This document shows positions 52,827-61,292 of a DNA stretch of 64,000 bases, one piece after another. The stretch lies in NCBI GenBank assembly GCA_034422735.1, contig DAOUJL010000029.1, positions 1 to 64,000 on the forward strand, written 5' to 3'. The position numbers were made by a program, and so were the translations under genes. The first letter of the stretch is position 1. The number at the start of each line of letters is the position of its first letter. Source of the stretch: CATOSD01 sp034422735. GTDB lineage: Bacteria > Chloroflexota > Dehalococcoidia > Lucifugimonadales > CATOSD01. Below the pieces are notes generated by a model. The model was not told the origin of the DNA. It saw only the letters and a program-made list of their open reading frames with translations, and searched no databases.

Positions 52827-53969
52827 CTATGGAGTCCACACCCGCCCGCGCCGACGAACAACGTCCCAGTCCAGCGTCGCCCCCAGACCCGGCCCCTCGG
52901 GCAGTATGAGCCGTCCGCTCTCGATGCGCTCCGGCGGACTCAGCACCTCCGGCCTCCACTCGGCCTCGTGCGCGGCGTACTCCAGCGGCGTCTCGATGCG
53001 ACCATGGCCGGCCAGGGCTGCCGTGACGTGCCCGCCCGCGAGGTGCGCCACCGGCCCGGACGGGCTGTGCAGGGACACGCGCCCGCCGGCCTGCATCACC
53101 CGTCTCCCCGCATTGTAAGCCTCCACCACTCCGCCACAGTACTTCACGTCCGGCATCGCCACGTCCACCGCTCCGCCGGACGCAAGGCCGCTGAAGAAGT
53201 CCGCGCCGTAGCCGCTCTCGCCGCCCGCGACCGGAATGGGCACGGCGCGGGCTATCCTCACCAGCGCGGCAGCGTCCCGCGTCGGCTCCACCGGCTCCTC
53301 GAACCATCCGACGTCCAGCGCCGCCAGCCGCTCGGCCACGATGGGGGCGGTGGTCTCCTCGAAGCGACTGTGGCAGTCTACCAGCACCGTTACGCCCGGG
53401 CCCACGGCATCGCGCACGGCGGTCACGCGATCCAGCCCGGGCCGGGCCAACTCCAGGATGCGTCCGGGCGACGACGGAGGTGATATCTCGTCGAATGGGG
53501 CGCACTTCACGGTGTCGAAGCCTTCGCGGACAGCGCGCTTGGCCGCCGCGGCGAAGTCGGACGGCGCGCGCGGCGTGCCAAACAGACCCCGGTTGACGTT
53601 GGCGTACAGGGGAACGCTGTTCGGGCCTGCGCCGCCTCCGAGTTCGCGGCGAAGACTAACGCCGTTCCTCGCGGCGCGCGCGATGACGATGGCCGACCGC
53701 AGGGCGCTGGCGGCCGCCGCGAGCGCGCGGTCTTCCGCTATCCGGGCGCTGTCGAGGCCGAGCGCGGAGTCCGGGGTCGTCTCGTCGACGTCGTCGCGGT
53801 CGGCGAGCGCGGACACCAGGTCCGCGAGCAGGGAGACGGCGCGCGCCGTCTCCGCTCCGCTCGTCAGCTCGATGAGCGCCGCCACTCCGTCAGCGGCGCG
53901 TAGCTCCGCGAACGTCCACTCCGAGTGTGGTGTCGCCGTAACCGCGGCGAAGGTGAGTCTCTCGAACAT
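52827..53969 (-). CDS. Enolase-superfamily enzyme (mandelate racemase/muconate lactonizing type)
   Basis: A 380-residue protein with a capping domain (1-~130) and a barrel. Metal-binding acids are D198 (LVDCHSR), E224/E225 (WFEEPVEP) and E251 (GGESGYG). General-base candidates are K276 (DVKYCGG) and H301 (SLHSPSGP). The KxK of the MLE subgroup is incomplete (TVKCA). The H after the third acid suggests a mandelate-racemase-like dehydratase or racemase. The reaction is unknown. ATG 53969 is chosen as the first codon of a normal capping domain; its Shine-Dalgarno is weak. Confidence 0.85.
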   Translation of the reverse strand: MFERLTFAAVTATPHSEWTFAELRAADGVAALIELTSGAETARAVSLLADLVSALADRDDVDETTPDSALGLDSARIAEDRALAAAASALRSAIVIARAARNGVSLRRELGGGAGPNSVPLYANVNRGLFGTPRAPSDFAAAAKRAVREGFDTVKCAPFDEISPPSSPGRILELARPGLDRVTAVRDAVGPGVTVLVDCHSRFEETTAPIVAERLAALDVGWFEEPVEPTRDAAALVRIARAVPIPVAGGESGYGADFFSGLASGGAVDVAMPDVKYCGGVVEAYNAGRRVMQAGGRVSLHSPSGPVAHLAGGHVTAALAGHGRIETPLEYAAHEAEWRPEVLSPPERIESGRLILPEGPGLGATLDWDVVRRRGRVWTP

Positions 53970-54127
53970 CGGCTGTACCGCCGTTCCCGCCTGCCGGCGC
54001 AAGATTGGGCCACGCGACCGGTACGCGGCCCGGTGGCGAGTATAGCACGCTCCATTCTCCCGATTTGGCACCGCTTTCGGCGGGTGGTAAACTCCAACGG
54101 GCGCACGAGAGTTGATGGAGGGACCGC

Positions 54128-55018
54128 TTGGATGGCTTGATTGTTCACGATTCGCCCCCGGAGCCGTTGCGCATCATGGTCGCGGCGTTCGCCGGCTGGC
54201 CCGACGCGGCCGAGGCGGCGACGCGCGCGCTGCGCTACCTGGTGCGAAAGCTGGGTGCAAGAAAGTTCGCCGAAATCGACCCGGAAGAGTTTTACGATTT
54301 CACCCTCACCCGGCCCAGGACTCGCGTGAACAGCCGCGGCGAGCGCACCATCCGCTGGCCTCGCAACGACTTCTACCACGCGGACTCCGGCGGCGAGACC
54401 GGCGGGCTGCTGCTCTACGTCGGCACCGAGCCTAACCTGCGCTGGCGCCGCTTCTCCGGCATTCTCACCGGCGTCGCCAGGCAACACGGCGTGGAGCTCG
54501 TGGTGACCTTGGGGGCGCTGCTGGACGCGGTGCCCCACACCAGGCCGCCGCGCGTGTCGGGGCGGGCCAGCCGGCCCGGCCTCACCCAGAAGGCCGAGTG
54601 GCTGGGCATAAGAAACTCCGCCTACCAGGGGCCTACCGGCATTCACACCGCGTTCCTGGCCGCCTGCGACGCGAACGGACTGCCCCACGCCAGCATCTGG
54701 GGCCACGTGCCGCACTACGCCAACCGCTCGCCCAACCCCATACTCAGCCACGCGCTGCTCGCCAAGCTGCACAGCCTCGTGAGCTTCGACGCCGACCTGG
54801 AGGAGATACGCGGCGCGGGCGAGACGTTCGGGGCAGAGCTTTCGCGCGTGGTGGCGAAGGACAACGACCTCTCCACCTACGTGCGCCGGCTGGAACGGCG
54901 ATACGACGCCGCACACGCCGAGCCGGAGGATCTGCCCAGTCCCGACGTGCTCGTAGAGGACCTGGAGCAGTTCCTCAAGAGCCAGCGAGACGCGCGCGAA
55001 GGCGGCGAGGCCGAATAG
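54128..55018 (+). CDS. PAC2-family protein
   Basis: A 296-residue PAC2 (proteasome assembly chaperone-like) protein. The N-terminal MVAAFAGWPDAAEAATRALR, LLLYVGTEPNLRWRRFSG, TLGALLDAVPHTRPPRVSG and the GPTGIHTAFLAAC block are family signatures. Its bacterial role is unclear. The start is TTG 54128 with GGAGGGA 5 bp upstream. The C-terminus is a charged helix. The next gene begins 5 bp downstream, so they are cotranscribed. Confidence 0.85.
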   Translation: MDGLIVHDSPPEPLRIMVAAFAGWPDAAEAATRALRYLVRKLGARKFAEIDPEEFYDFTLTRPRTRVNSRGERTIRWPRNDFYHADSGGETGGLLLYVGTEPNLRWRRFSGILTGVARQHGVELVVTLGALLDAVPHTRPPRVSGRASRPGLTQKAEWLGIRNSAYQGPTGIHTAFLAACDANGLPHASIWGHVPHYANRSPNPILSHALLAKLHSLVSFDADLEEIRGAGETFGAELSRVVAKDNDLSTYVRRLERRYDAAHAEPEDLPSPDVLVEDLEQFLKSQRDAREGGEAE

Positions 55019-55023
55019 CGGCG

Positions 55024-55899
55024 ATGGCGTCCCACGCGAAGGACAGGTACGTCACGGCCAACGGGCTGCGCCTGCACTACCGCGACTGGGGCGGTAGCGG
55101 CCAGCCGCTGGTGCTCCTCCACGGCCTGGCTTCCACTTGCCGCATCTGGGATCTGGTCGCGCCCATCCTTGCCGAACACTTCAGCGTCGTCGCTCTCGAC
55201 CAGCGCGGTCACGGCCTGACCGACAAGCCCGACCACGGCTACGACTTCGCCACGGTGTGTAAGGACCTGCGCGAGTTTGTGCGTGAGATGGGAATAGACC
55301 GGCCCCTCGTGGTGGGCCACTCCTGGGGCGGCAGCGTCGCGTTGGAGTTCGCGGTGCATTATCCGGACGTGCCGATGGGACTCTGCTGGGTGGACGGCGG
55401 GATGATCGAGATTTCGGGCAGGCCCGGAGCGACCCTGGAAGACGCCAGGCGGGACATGGCTCCGCCGTCGTTCGAGGGGATGACCCCGGACGCGCTGCTG
55501 GAGCGGGCACGCAACCGCGGCTGGCTGGGCACGATGAACGAGCAGTTGGAGGACACGCTGCTGGCCAACTTTCGGACGCTGGACGACGGTACCATACGCG
55601 CCAGACTGAGCCGCGAAAACCACATGCGCATAATCGACGCGCTGTGGGAGCACAGGCCGTCCGAGCTGTACGCCCACGTCCGCCAGCCCGTGCTCATCAT
55701 GCCCGCCCGGCGAAAGGGCGATCAGTCGCCCGGCGCGCGCAGGTTCCGGCGGGAGGAGTCGGTGGCGAGGGCCGCTTCGCGGCTGCCGGTTAGCAAGACC
55801 GTGTGGCTCGAAGACAGCATCCACGACGTGCCGCTTCAGCGTCCGGAGCTGGTGGCGGGCGTAATCGCGCAGCACTACGCGGATGGCTTCTTCGGCTAG
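55024..55899 (+). CDS. Alpha/beta hydrolase
   Basis: A 291-residue serine hydrolase. The nucleophile elbow is GHSWGGS (Ser ~102), with the oxyanion HGLAS (LVLLHGLASTCRIW). An acidic residue in the PVLIMPAR strand region and the late H in DSIHDVPLQRPE complete the triad. The region before the cap contains ALDQRGHGLTDKP. Substrate unknown; the family includes esterases, dehalogenases and epoxide hydrolases. It starts 5 bp after PAC2. Confidence 0.87.
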   Translation: MASHAKDRYVTANGLRLHYRDWGGSGQPLVLLHGLASTCRIWDLVAPILAEHFSVVALDQRGHGLTDKPDHGYDFATVCKDLREFVREMGIDRPLVVGHSWGGSVALEFAVHYPDVPMGLCWVDGGMIEISGRPGATLEDARRDMAPPSFEGMTPDALLERARNRGWLGTMNEQLEDTLLANFRTLDDGTIRARLSRENHMRIIDALWEHRPSELYAHVRQPVLIMPARRKGDQSPGARRFRREESVARAASRLPVSKTVWLEDSIHDVPLQRPELVAGVIAQHYADGFFG

Positions 55900-55917
55900 C
55901 TTCCGTCCCCGCCCGCG

Positions 55918-56184
55918 CTACGCCGCCTCGGGCATCTCCAGGAAGTAGTACGGGATGTGCCAGGTGCCGCCGTGGCCCAGGTCCACGATGGCTTTGCGCT
56001 GGAGCGTCTGCTTCACCACGCCGCGCGAGAGAAAGCGCGGCCCGCCGCTCACCCTGCCCACGTACTGCACCTGCTGCCCGGGGGTGACACTGCCGCAGTG
56101 CAGCGCAACCGGCTGCCGCTCGGCTACGACCATGCCGGGCAAGGAGAGTTGAGGGGTTGCCGTTCCGTGCCTCCGTACCACCAT
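55918..56184 (-). CDS. Small hypothetical protein (88 residues), beta-rich
   Basis: ATG 56184 follows AAAGGAG 7-8 bp upstream, a strong ribosome site. The protein (VALHCGSVTPGQQVQYVGRV, RFLSRGVVKQTLQRKAIVDL, TWHIPYYFLEMP) looks like a small beta barrel of SH3 or OB type with several conserved-looking Gly, but I recognise no named family. It has its own promoter with palindromic half-sites (56221-56266) and is convergent with the hydrolase gene. Regulation is thus better defined than function. Confidence 0.6.
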   Translation of the reverse strand: MVVRRHGTATPQLSLPGMVVAERQPVALHCGSVTPGQQVQYVGRVSGGPRFLSRGVVKQTLQRKAIVDLGHGGTWHIPYYFLEMPEAA

Positions 56185-56220
56185 GCCGAGCTCCTTTCCA
56201 AGTCTTTGCCATCAAACGCC

Positions 56221-56266
56221 TGTTCTTATACAGAACATGATAGAACAGTACGTGCGTTCTTGTCAA
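56221..56266 (-). promoter_or_regulatory. Promoter and paired AGAACA operator of the 88-residue gene
   Basis: On the minus strand TTGACA (56261-56266), an 18-bp spacer and TATCAT (56237-56242). The spacer is the dyad AGAAC-N9-GTTCT (56242-56260). Just downstream lies a perfect TGTTCT-N5-AGAACA dyad (56221-56237). The two AGAACA half-sites on + start at 56232 and 56242, one helical turn apart. A LexA-type or other dimeric repressor is plausible but not shown. Confidence 0.6.
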
Positions 56267-56492
56267 GCATTTTGTCAGTCGCAACGGGATTCGAGGCCAC
56301 GCCGGTGAGCGGAAGCGGCGGGTCAGGTTGTAGAATTGGAACTTGAAGGCGTATTCCGGGAGTGGCGGCAGCGCGGGCGCGCCTCGGTAACGCAGGGGAA
56401 GTGACGCTATCAGAGACACCAAGCCACCCGGGGAACCGGCGCCGGATGATGACTCCCCGCGCGCCGCTGCACCGCCACACCTGACCCAGCGG

Positions 56493-57710
56493 GTGCTTAC
56501 CCGCTGGCCCGTCTTCCAGTCCTTCCATTACGTTGACTTCCGGTGGATGTTCGTAGGTTCGCTCGCCTCCTACATGGCGCTGAACATGCAGATGATCACG
56601 CGCGGCTGGCTCATTCTGCGTCTTTCCGACGACTCCCCGCTCGCCCTCGCGCTGGTGATGGCCTCGTTCTCGATGCCTCTTACGGTTATGGCCATGATCG
56701 GCGGCGCGCTGGCGGACAGGATTTCACGCAGGCGCATGGTCATCCTCAGTCAGAGCGGCAACATCCTGGTTACGGCTCTCGTCGCCACGCTCGACATGAC
56801 GGGAGTAATCACCTTCTGGATGCTGCTGGTGATCGGCTTCGTAAACGGCACTCTCCTGGCGCTGAACATGCCCAGCCGCCAGGCGATTCTCTCGGACATA
56901 GTGCCCGAGGGCACCCTGATGAACGCCATCTCGCTGGTCAACTCGGCCATGAACGCGACGCGGATCGCCGGGCCGGCCGTAGCCGGCGTGCTCATCGTAT
57001 TCATAGGCACTCACGGAGTCTTCTACCTGATTGCGGGCATCTACGCCTTCTCCGTTCTCTCGGTTGCGATGGTCGTCGCGAGGCAGACACCGGCGACGCG
57101 CTCACAACGAGGTCTGACGGGCGACATCGGGGAGGGGATACGCTACGTCGCATCCAATAAGGCGGTCAAGGATGTGTTACTGCTGACTGTGGTCACTTCG
57201 TTGTTCGGCTTCTCTTACTTCGCGCTAATGCCCGCGTGGGGGCGGGAGGCGCTCAATGTGGGGTCCGACGACCTTGGCTTTTTGTTAATGGTGATGGGCA
57301 TAGGCGCGCTGTTGGGCACGCTCGCGCTGGCGGCGATGGGCAACGTGGGAAGGCGTGGCGTGCTGCTCGTTGTGAACTGCGCGGTGTGGGCGGTGGGCCT
57401 TATGGCCTTCTCGCAAATGGAGTCCTACCTCGCGGTCATGCCGCTGCTGTGGCTGACGGGACTGGTGAGTTCTCTGGTAACGTCGCTAAGTATGACACTG
57501 GCACAGGTGTACTCGTCGCCCGAGATGCTCGGCAGGGTGATGAGCTTTGGCATGATGACGTTCGGCATTCAGCCGCTGAGCGCGATACCGCTCGGCATAC
57601 TGGCCGAGCAGATAGGTACTGCCGACGCGCTGCTGCTGAGCGGGGCTTTGCTGCTGGGAGGTACGGCGCTGCTGTTCGTAGTCAGTTCCAGCCTGCGGCG
57701 CATCGACTAG
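56493..57710 (+). CDS. MFS transporter (EntS-like), duplicate copy 1
   Basis: A 405-residue, 12-TM exporter. YVDFRWMFVGSLASYMALNM is TM1, GGALADRISRRRMVILSQSG the A-motif, and NMPSRQAILSDIVPEGTLMN the EntS-type loop. Copy 2 starts 1530 bp downstream with about 80% residue identity by eye. GTG 56493 is the first standard start. The conserved leader is open back to an ATC at 56409 preceded by AGGGGA, and the upstream frame closes with TAA at 56388-56390, so the true start is either GTG 56493 or the unusual ATC. Predicted efflux; substrate unknown. Confidence 0.82.
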   Translation: MLTRWPVFQSFHYVDFRWMFVGSLASYMALNMQMITRGWLILRLSDDSPLALALVMASFSMPLTVMAMIGGALADRISRRRMVILSQSGNILVTALVATLDMTGVITFWMLLVIGFVNGTLLALNMPSRQAILSDIVPEGTLMNAISLVNSAMNATRIAGPAVAGVLIVFIGTHGVFYLIAGIYAFSVLSVAMVVARQTPATRSQRGLTGDIGEGIRYVASNKAVKDVLLLTVVTSLFGFSYFALMPAWGREALNVGSDDLGFLLMVMGIGALLGTLALAAMGNVGRRGVLLVVNCAVWAVGLMAFSQMESYLAVMPLLWLTGLVSSLVTSLSMTLAQVYSSPEMLGRVMSFGMMTFGIQPLSAIPLGILAEQIGTADALLLSGALLLGGTALLFVVSSSLRRID

Positions 57711-58022
57711 CGGCACCTGGCGCGGCCGATCGCCATTCTGGCAGCCGCCGGATTCGTTGCGGTTTTCGCGCCCATGTTCATGCTCTGGTATCACGTGATG
57801 CCGAACATTCAGGTCCTCTTATGCCGGGGAGAGATGGGCCGCGTCAGGGTCGGCCACGATGTATAATTGGAACCCGCTATCGTTGGGCGGCGCCGTGCGA
57901 ACGCACCGCGCCGCCAAGTGTGCAGGAGTAGCCGCACCATCAGAGACACCAAGCCACCCGGGGAACCGGCGCCGGATGATGACTCCCCGCGCGCCGCTGC
58001 GGCGCCACGTCTGACCCAGCGG

Positions 58023-59240
58023 GTGCTTACCCGCTGGCCCGTCTTCCAGTCCTTCCACTACGTCGACTTCCGGTGGATGTTCGTCGGCTCGCTCGCCTCC
58101 TACATGGCGATGAACATGCAGATGATCACCCGGGGCTGGCTGGTGCTGGAGTTGGCCGACGACTCGCCGCTCGCGCTCGCGATGGTCATGGCGTCGTTCT
58201 CCATGCCCGTCACCATCATGGCCATCATCGGCGGCGCGCTCGCCGACCGCATTCCCCGCAGGCGCATGGTCATCCTGAGCCAGGGTGGCAACATCCTGGT
58301 CACGGCGCTCGTCGCCACGCTGGACATGACCAACATCATCACGTTCGGGATGCTGCTTGGGATCGGTGTGGTGAACGGCTCGCTCATGGCGCTCAACATG
58401 CCCAGCCGCCAGGCGATACTGTCGGACATCGTGCCCGAGGGCACCCTGATGAACGCCATTTCGCTGACCAACTCCGCCATGAACGCGACGCGCATCGCGG
58501 GGCCGGCCGTCGCGGGCGTGCTCATCATCTTCATAGGCACTCACGGCGTGTTCTACCTCATAGCCGCCACGTACGCTCTTGCCGTGCTGTCGGTGGTGAT
58601 GATTCGCGCGGGCCAGACCCCGGCGTCGCGATCCCGCCGGGGTCTCTCGAGCGACATCGGCGAGGGCATAAGGTACGTCCGCGCCAACCCGCCGATTCTG
58701 GGCGTGAACATGCTTATGCTGATCGCCTCGCTGTTCGGATTCGCCTACTTCGCGCTGATGCCGGCCTGGGGACGCGAGGCGCTGGACGTCGGTTCGGACG
58801 ACCTCGGCTTTCTGCTGATGGTGATGGGCATAGGCGCGCTGGTGGGCACGCTCGGGCTGGCCGCGATGGGCAACGTCGGCAAGCGTGGCGTGCTGCTGCT
58901 AGCCAACTGCGCGGGCTGGGCGCTGGGGCTGATGGCGTTCTCTCAGATGACGTCGTTCTGGGCCGCGGTTCCGCTGCTGCTCTTCACCGGCCTCGTGAGC
59001 TCTCTGGTCATGTCCCTGGCCATGACCCTGGTGCAGGTGTATGCCTCGCCCGAAATGCGCGGCAGGGTGATGAGCCTGGGCATGATGACGTTCGGCATCC
59101 AGCCGCTCAGCTCGATTCCGCTGGGCTTTCTGGCCGTGAACATCGGCACGCCCAACGCCCTATTCGTGACCGGCGTGCTGCTGATGATCGGCACGGTCGC
59201 GCTGCTGCTCGCGTACCCCGGCTTCCGGCGCGTGGAGTAG
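58023..59240 (+). CDS. MFS transporter (EntS-like), duplicate copy 2
   Basis: A 405-residue, 12-TM exporter equal in length to copy 1, with the same motifs (GGALADRIPRRRMVILSQGG, NMPSRQAILSDIVPEGTLMN). Differences concentrate in TM4-TM5, TM7 and the C-terminal helices. GTG 58023 matches the copy 1 start. The frame is open upstream to TTG 57867, but that codon overlaps the TATAAT. ATC 57939, preceded by AGGAG (57924-57928), is the codon conserved between copies. It is convergent with the ABC exporter genes. Confidence 0.82.
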   Translation: MLTRWPVFQSFHYVDFRWMFVGSLASYMAMNMQMITRGWLVLELADDSPLALAMVMASFSMPVTIMAIIGGALADRIPRRRMVILSQGGNILVTALVATLDMTNIITFGMLLGIGVVNGSLMALNMPSRQAILSDIVPEGTLMNAISLTNSAMNATRIAGPAVAGVLIIFIGTHGVFYLIAATYALAVLSVVMIRAGQTPASRSRRGLSSDIGEGIRYVRANPPILGVNMLMLIASLFGFAYFALMPAWGREALDVGSDDLGFLLMVMGIGALVGTLGLAAMGNVGKRGVLLLANCAGWALGLMAFSQMTSFWAAVPLLLFTGLVSSLVMSLAMTLVQVYASPEMRGRVMSLGMMTFGIQPLSSIPLGFLAVNIGTPNALFVTGVLLMIGTVALLLAYPGFRRVE

Positions 59241-59271
59241 AGGCCGCGCTCGGCACGATGCGGCGTTGCCG

Positions 59272-60069
59272 CTAGCGGCGCCTGGCGCGGCTTCGCAGCG
59301 CCATCAGCGCCAGCGTGTAGCTCACGGCGGCCACGGCGGCTATCGCGCCAAAGCCCTTCAGCAGCGCCTCGGAGTCCCATCCGACCGTTATCAGCGAACG
59401 CAGCCCGTCCAGCAGATAGGTTACGGGATTGTACACCGCCACCGTCGCCAGCCAGCCCGTCAGCGCCTCCATCGGGACGAACACGGTGGTAAGGAACATG
59501 AACGGGAAGAACAACAGGAAGCTGCTGTTGACCGCGACGGGGTTGCCCGTCTTCAGCGCTATGGCGTAGGGAAGGCCCGCGAAGGCCAGGCCCCAGGCGC
59601 CGCCCATCAACACGAACACCAGCAGTCCAACCGGTCCCGACTCGAAACGCACGCCAACGGCCAGTCCCAGAATGATGACGGGCACGGTAAGCGCCACAAC
59701 CAGCGCGAAGTCGGCCACGGTGAATCCTATCAGCATACCCAGCCGGTTGACGGGCGTGAGCGAGAGCTTGTCGAAGTAGCCGCTCTGGATGTCGGTGACC
59801 ACGGTTATGGCCCGTGATATGCCGGTTACGGCGAAGAGAATGGCCACGGGCAGCTGAAACGCCTTGTAGTCCACCTCCATAAACCGCTCGGTCTGGTCCT
59901 GGAGTGCGCCGACGTTCACGACGAAGAAGAACACGGGGATGACTAGGGCTGGAATCACGCCCTCTACGTCGCGCGGGATGGAGCGCAGCGCGCGCTCGGC
60001 CACACTCAAGACGTCCCGCAGAAAGTTCGAACGCCTGGCCCTTATCTGTGTGGAAGCGATGGTCGTCAT
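59272..60069 (-). CDS. ABC-2-type exporter permease (DrrB-like)
   Basis: A 265-residue membrane protein with six hydrophobic segments (e.g. VIPALVIPVFFFVVNVGAL, ALVVALTVPVIILGLAVGV, SSFLLFFPFMFLTTVFVP). SSFLLFFPFMFLTTVFVPME and NPVTYLLDGLRSL are the ABC-2 signature. It pairs with the ATPase gene, with which it overlaps by 4 bp (ATGA). ATG 60069 is used; the frame open to 60189 lies inside the ATPase gene. The predicted substrate class is drugs, lipids or polyketides, as for DrrAB, but none is indicated. Confidence 0.9.
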   Translation of the reverse strand: MTTIASTQIRARRSNFLRDVLSVAERALRSIPRDVEGVIPALVIPVFFFVVNVGALQDQTERFMEVDYKAFQLPVAILFAVTGISRAITVVTDIQSGYFDKLSLTPVNRLGMLIGFTVADFALVVALTVPVIILGLAVGVRFESGPVGLLVFVLMGGAWGLAFAGLPYAIALKTGNPVAVNSSFLLFFPFMFLTTVFVPMEALTGWLATVAVYNPVTYLLDGLRSLITVGWDSEALLKGFGAIAAVAAVSYTLALMALRSRARRR

Positions 60070-61067
60070 AGCTGGTTCTCTCCAACATCCTGCGGGGCAT
60101 CCTCCTGCAGGCGGGCGCCCGTAACCTGTAGAAACACGTCGTCCAGCGTGGGGGTGCGCAGCGTAAGCTCGTGGACGCTCACCCCGCACTCATTCAGCGC
60201 CAGCGCCACCGCGCTGACGAGCGACGCGCCGTTCGCCACGCTGACGGACAGCTCGGACTCGTAGGCGTCCACCTGCTGCACGCCCTCGATGGCGTTCAGG
60301 CGTTCGATGGCCGCGTCCGCGCTGCCGTCCACGCGCGCCACTATGACGTCCAGCCCCACCGAGCGTTTCAGGTCCGCGGGCGTACCCTCGGCCACCAGCT
60401 CGCCCTCGTTGATGATGCCCACCCTGTCGGCTAGCGCGTCGGCCTCCTCCAGGTACTGCGTGGTGAGGAAGATGGTCACTCCGAGCTGCCGGTTGATGCG
60501 CCGGACCTCCTCCCAGACTCGATTGCGGCTTATGGGGTCGAGTCCCGTTGTCGGCTCGTCCAGGAACAGCACCTCGGGGTTGTGCACCAGCGCCGCCGCC
60601 AGGTCCAGCCTGCGCTTCATGCCGCCGGAGTATGTGCCTATCAGCCGGTCGATGGCGTCGCCGATGTCGATGAGCGCGGCGAGTTCGGAGAGGCGCTGGT
60701 TTATCTCCCTTCCCCTCAGCCCGTACAGACGGCCTTGCAGCCTCAGCAGTTCCCGGCCCGTCTGCTTGTTGTCCAGGGCGGCGTCCTGCAGTGCCGCGCC
60801 GACGTGCAGCCGCACCTGCTGCCCTTCGCGGGTAACGTCGTAGCCGGCGACGGTCGCGGCGCCGGACGTGGGCGCGAGCAGCGTGGTCAGCATGCGGACG
60901 ACGGTCGTCTTGCCCGCGCCGTTCGGACCCAGAAAGCCGTAGATTTCTCCCTTCGACAGCGCGAGGTCTACGCCCTTCACCGCGTCCACGTTGCCGAATC
61001 GCTTCGCCAGTCCGGACGCGGAGACGGCGTACCCGTTCGCGTCCGGGTCTCCGTCAAGATGTTCCAT
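60066..61067 (-). CDS. ABC transporter ATP-binding protein (DrrA-like)
   Basis: A 333-residue ATPase. Walker A is residues 47-55 (GPNGAGKTT), the Q-loop is near LHVGAALQDAALDNKQTGRE, the signature is YSGGMKRRL, Walker B is LFLDEPTTGLDP, and the H-loop region is TTQYLEEAD, with the usual His replaced by Gln. A C-terminal DUF4162-like domain runs from ~235 (VARVDGSADAAIERLNAI). It starts 149 bp after a dyad-containing promoter (61216-61243) on the minus strand and precedes the permease in a 4-bp overlap. Confidence 0.9.
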   Translation of the reverse strand: MEHLDGDPDANGYAVSASGLAKRFGNVDAVKGVDLALSKGEIYGFLGPNGAGKTTVVRMLTTLLAPTSGAATVAGYDVTREGQQVRLHVGAALQDAALDNKQTGRELLRLQGRLYGLRGREINQRLSELAALIDIGDAIDRLIGTYSGGMKRRLDLAAALVHNPEVLFLDEPTTGLDPISRNRVWEEVRRINRQLGVTIFLTTQYLEEADALADRVGIINEGELVAEGTPADLKRSVGLDVIVARVDGSADAAIERLNAIEGVQQVDAYESELSVSVANGASLVSAVALALNECGVSVHELTLRTPTLDDVFLQVTGARLQEDAPQDVGENQL

Positions 61068-61215
61068 GTTTTGACTACCTTCCTGGCGCGGCGATAAGGC
61101 TTGTCTTGCCCCCGCGCCGATTTGCGGCCGGATAGTATACGCCCGCCGCTGCGAGCGAGGTCAAGCCTCGCGGGCGGCCTTCTTTGGCTTGAGAGTGCGA
61201 GATCTGTTCACCACG

Positions 61216-61243
61216 AGTATAGCACATCAGTGCTATGAAGCAA
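61216..61243 (-). promoter_or_regulatory. Promoter with ATAGCAC-N4-GTGCTAT dyad upstream of the ABC exporter
   Basis: On the minus strand TTGCTT (61238-61243), a 16-bp spacer and TATACT (61216-61221). The spacer contains ATAGCAC-TGAT-GTGCTAT, the most complete version of the dyad seen in the composite elements and at 11945. The ABC ATPase start is 149 bp downstream, with no gene between. Confidence 0.5.
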
Positions 61244-61292
61244 AACGAGGAGTTCGCCGCGTGGACGGTGAGCGGACGGGAAGCCCGGCTCG

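Larger units (their letters stand above)
56332..59240 (+). repeat. Tandem duplication of an MFS exporter gene with its promoter and leader
   Basis: The leader from ATCAGAGACACCAAGCCACC on (56409 and 57939) is nearly identical in both copies through the first ~120 bp, and a -10-like site followed by TTGGAAC occurs in each (TAGAAT 56332, TATAAT 57862). The coding parts are equal in length and diverged at many third positions. A CTAGCGGCxCCTGGCGCGGC segment follows both copies (57708 and 59271). The unit is about 1.53 kb. Confidence 0.85.

Noticed and set aside
57867..58022. TTG 57867 as the start of MFS copy 2
   Set aside because: The codon overlaps the -10-like TATAAT (57862-57867), so it would not be in the transcript. 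Copy 1 has a stop in the equivalent frame.
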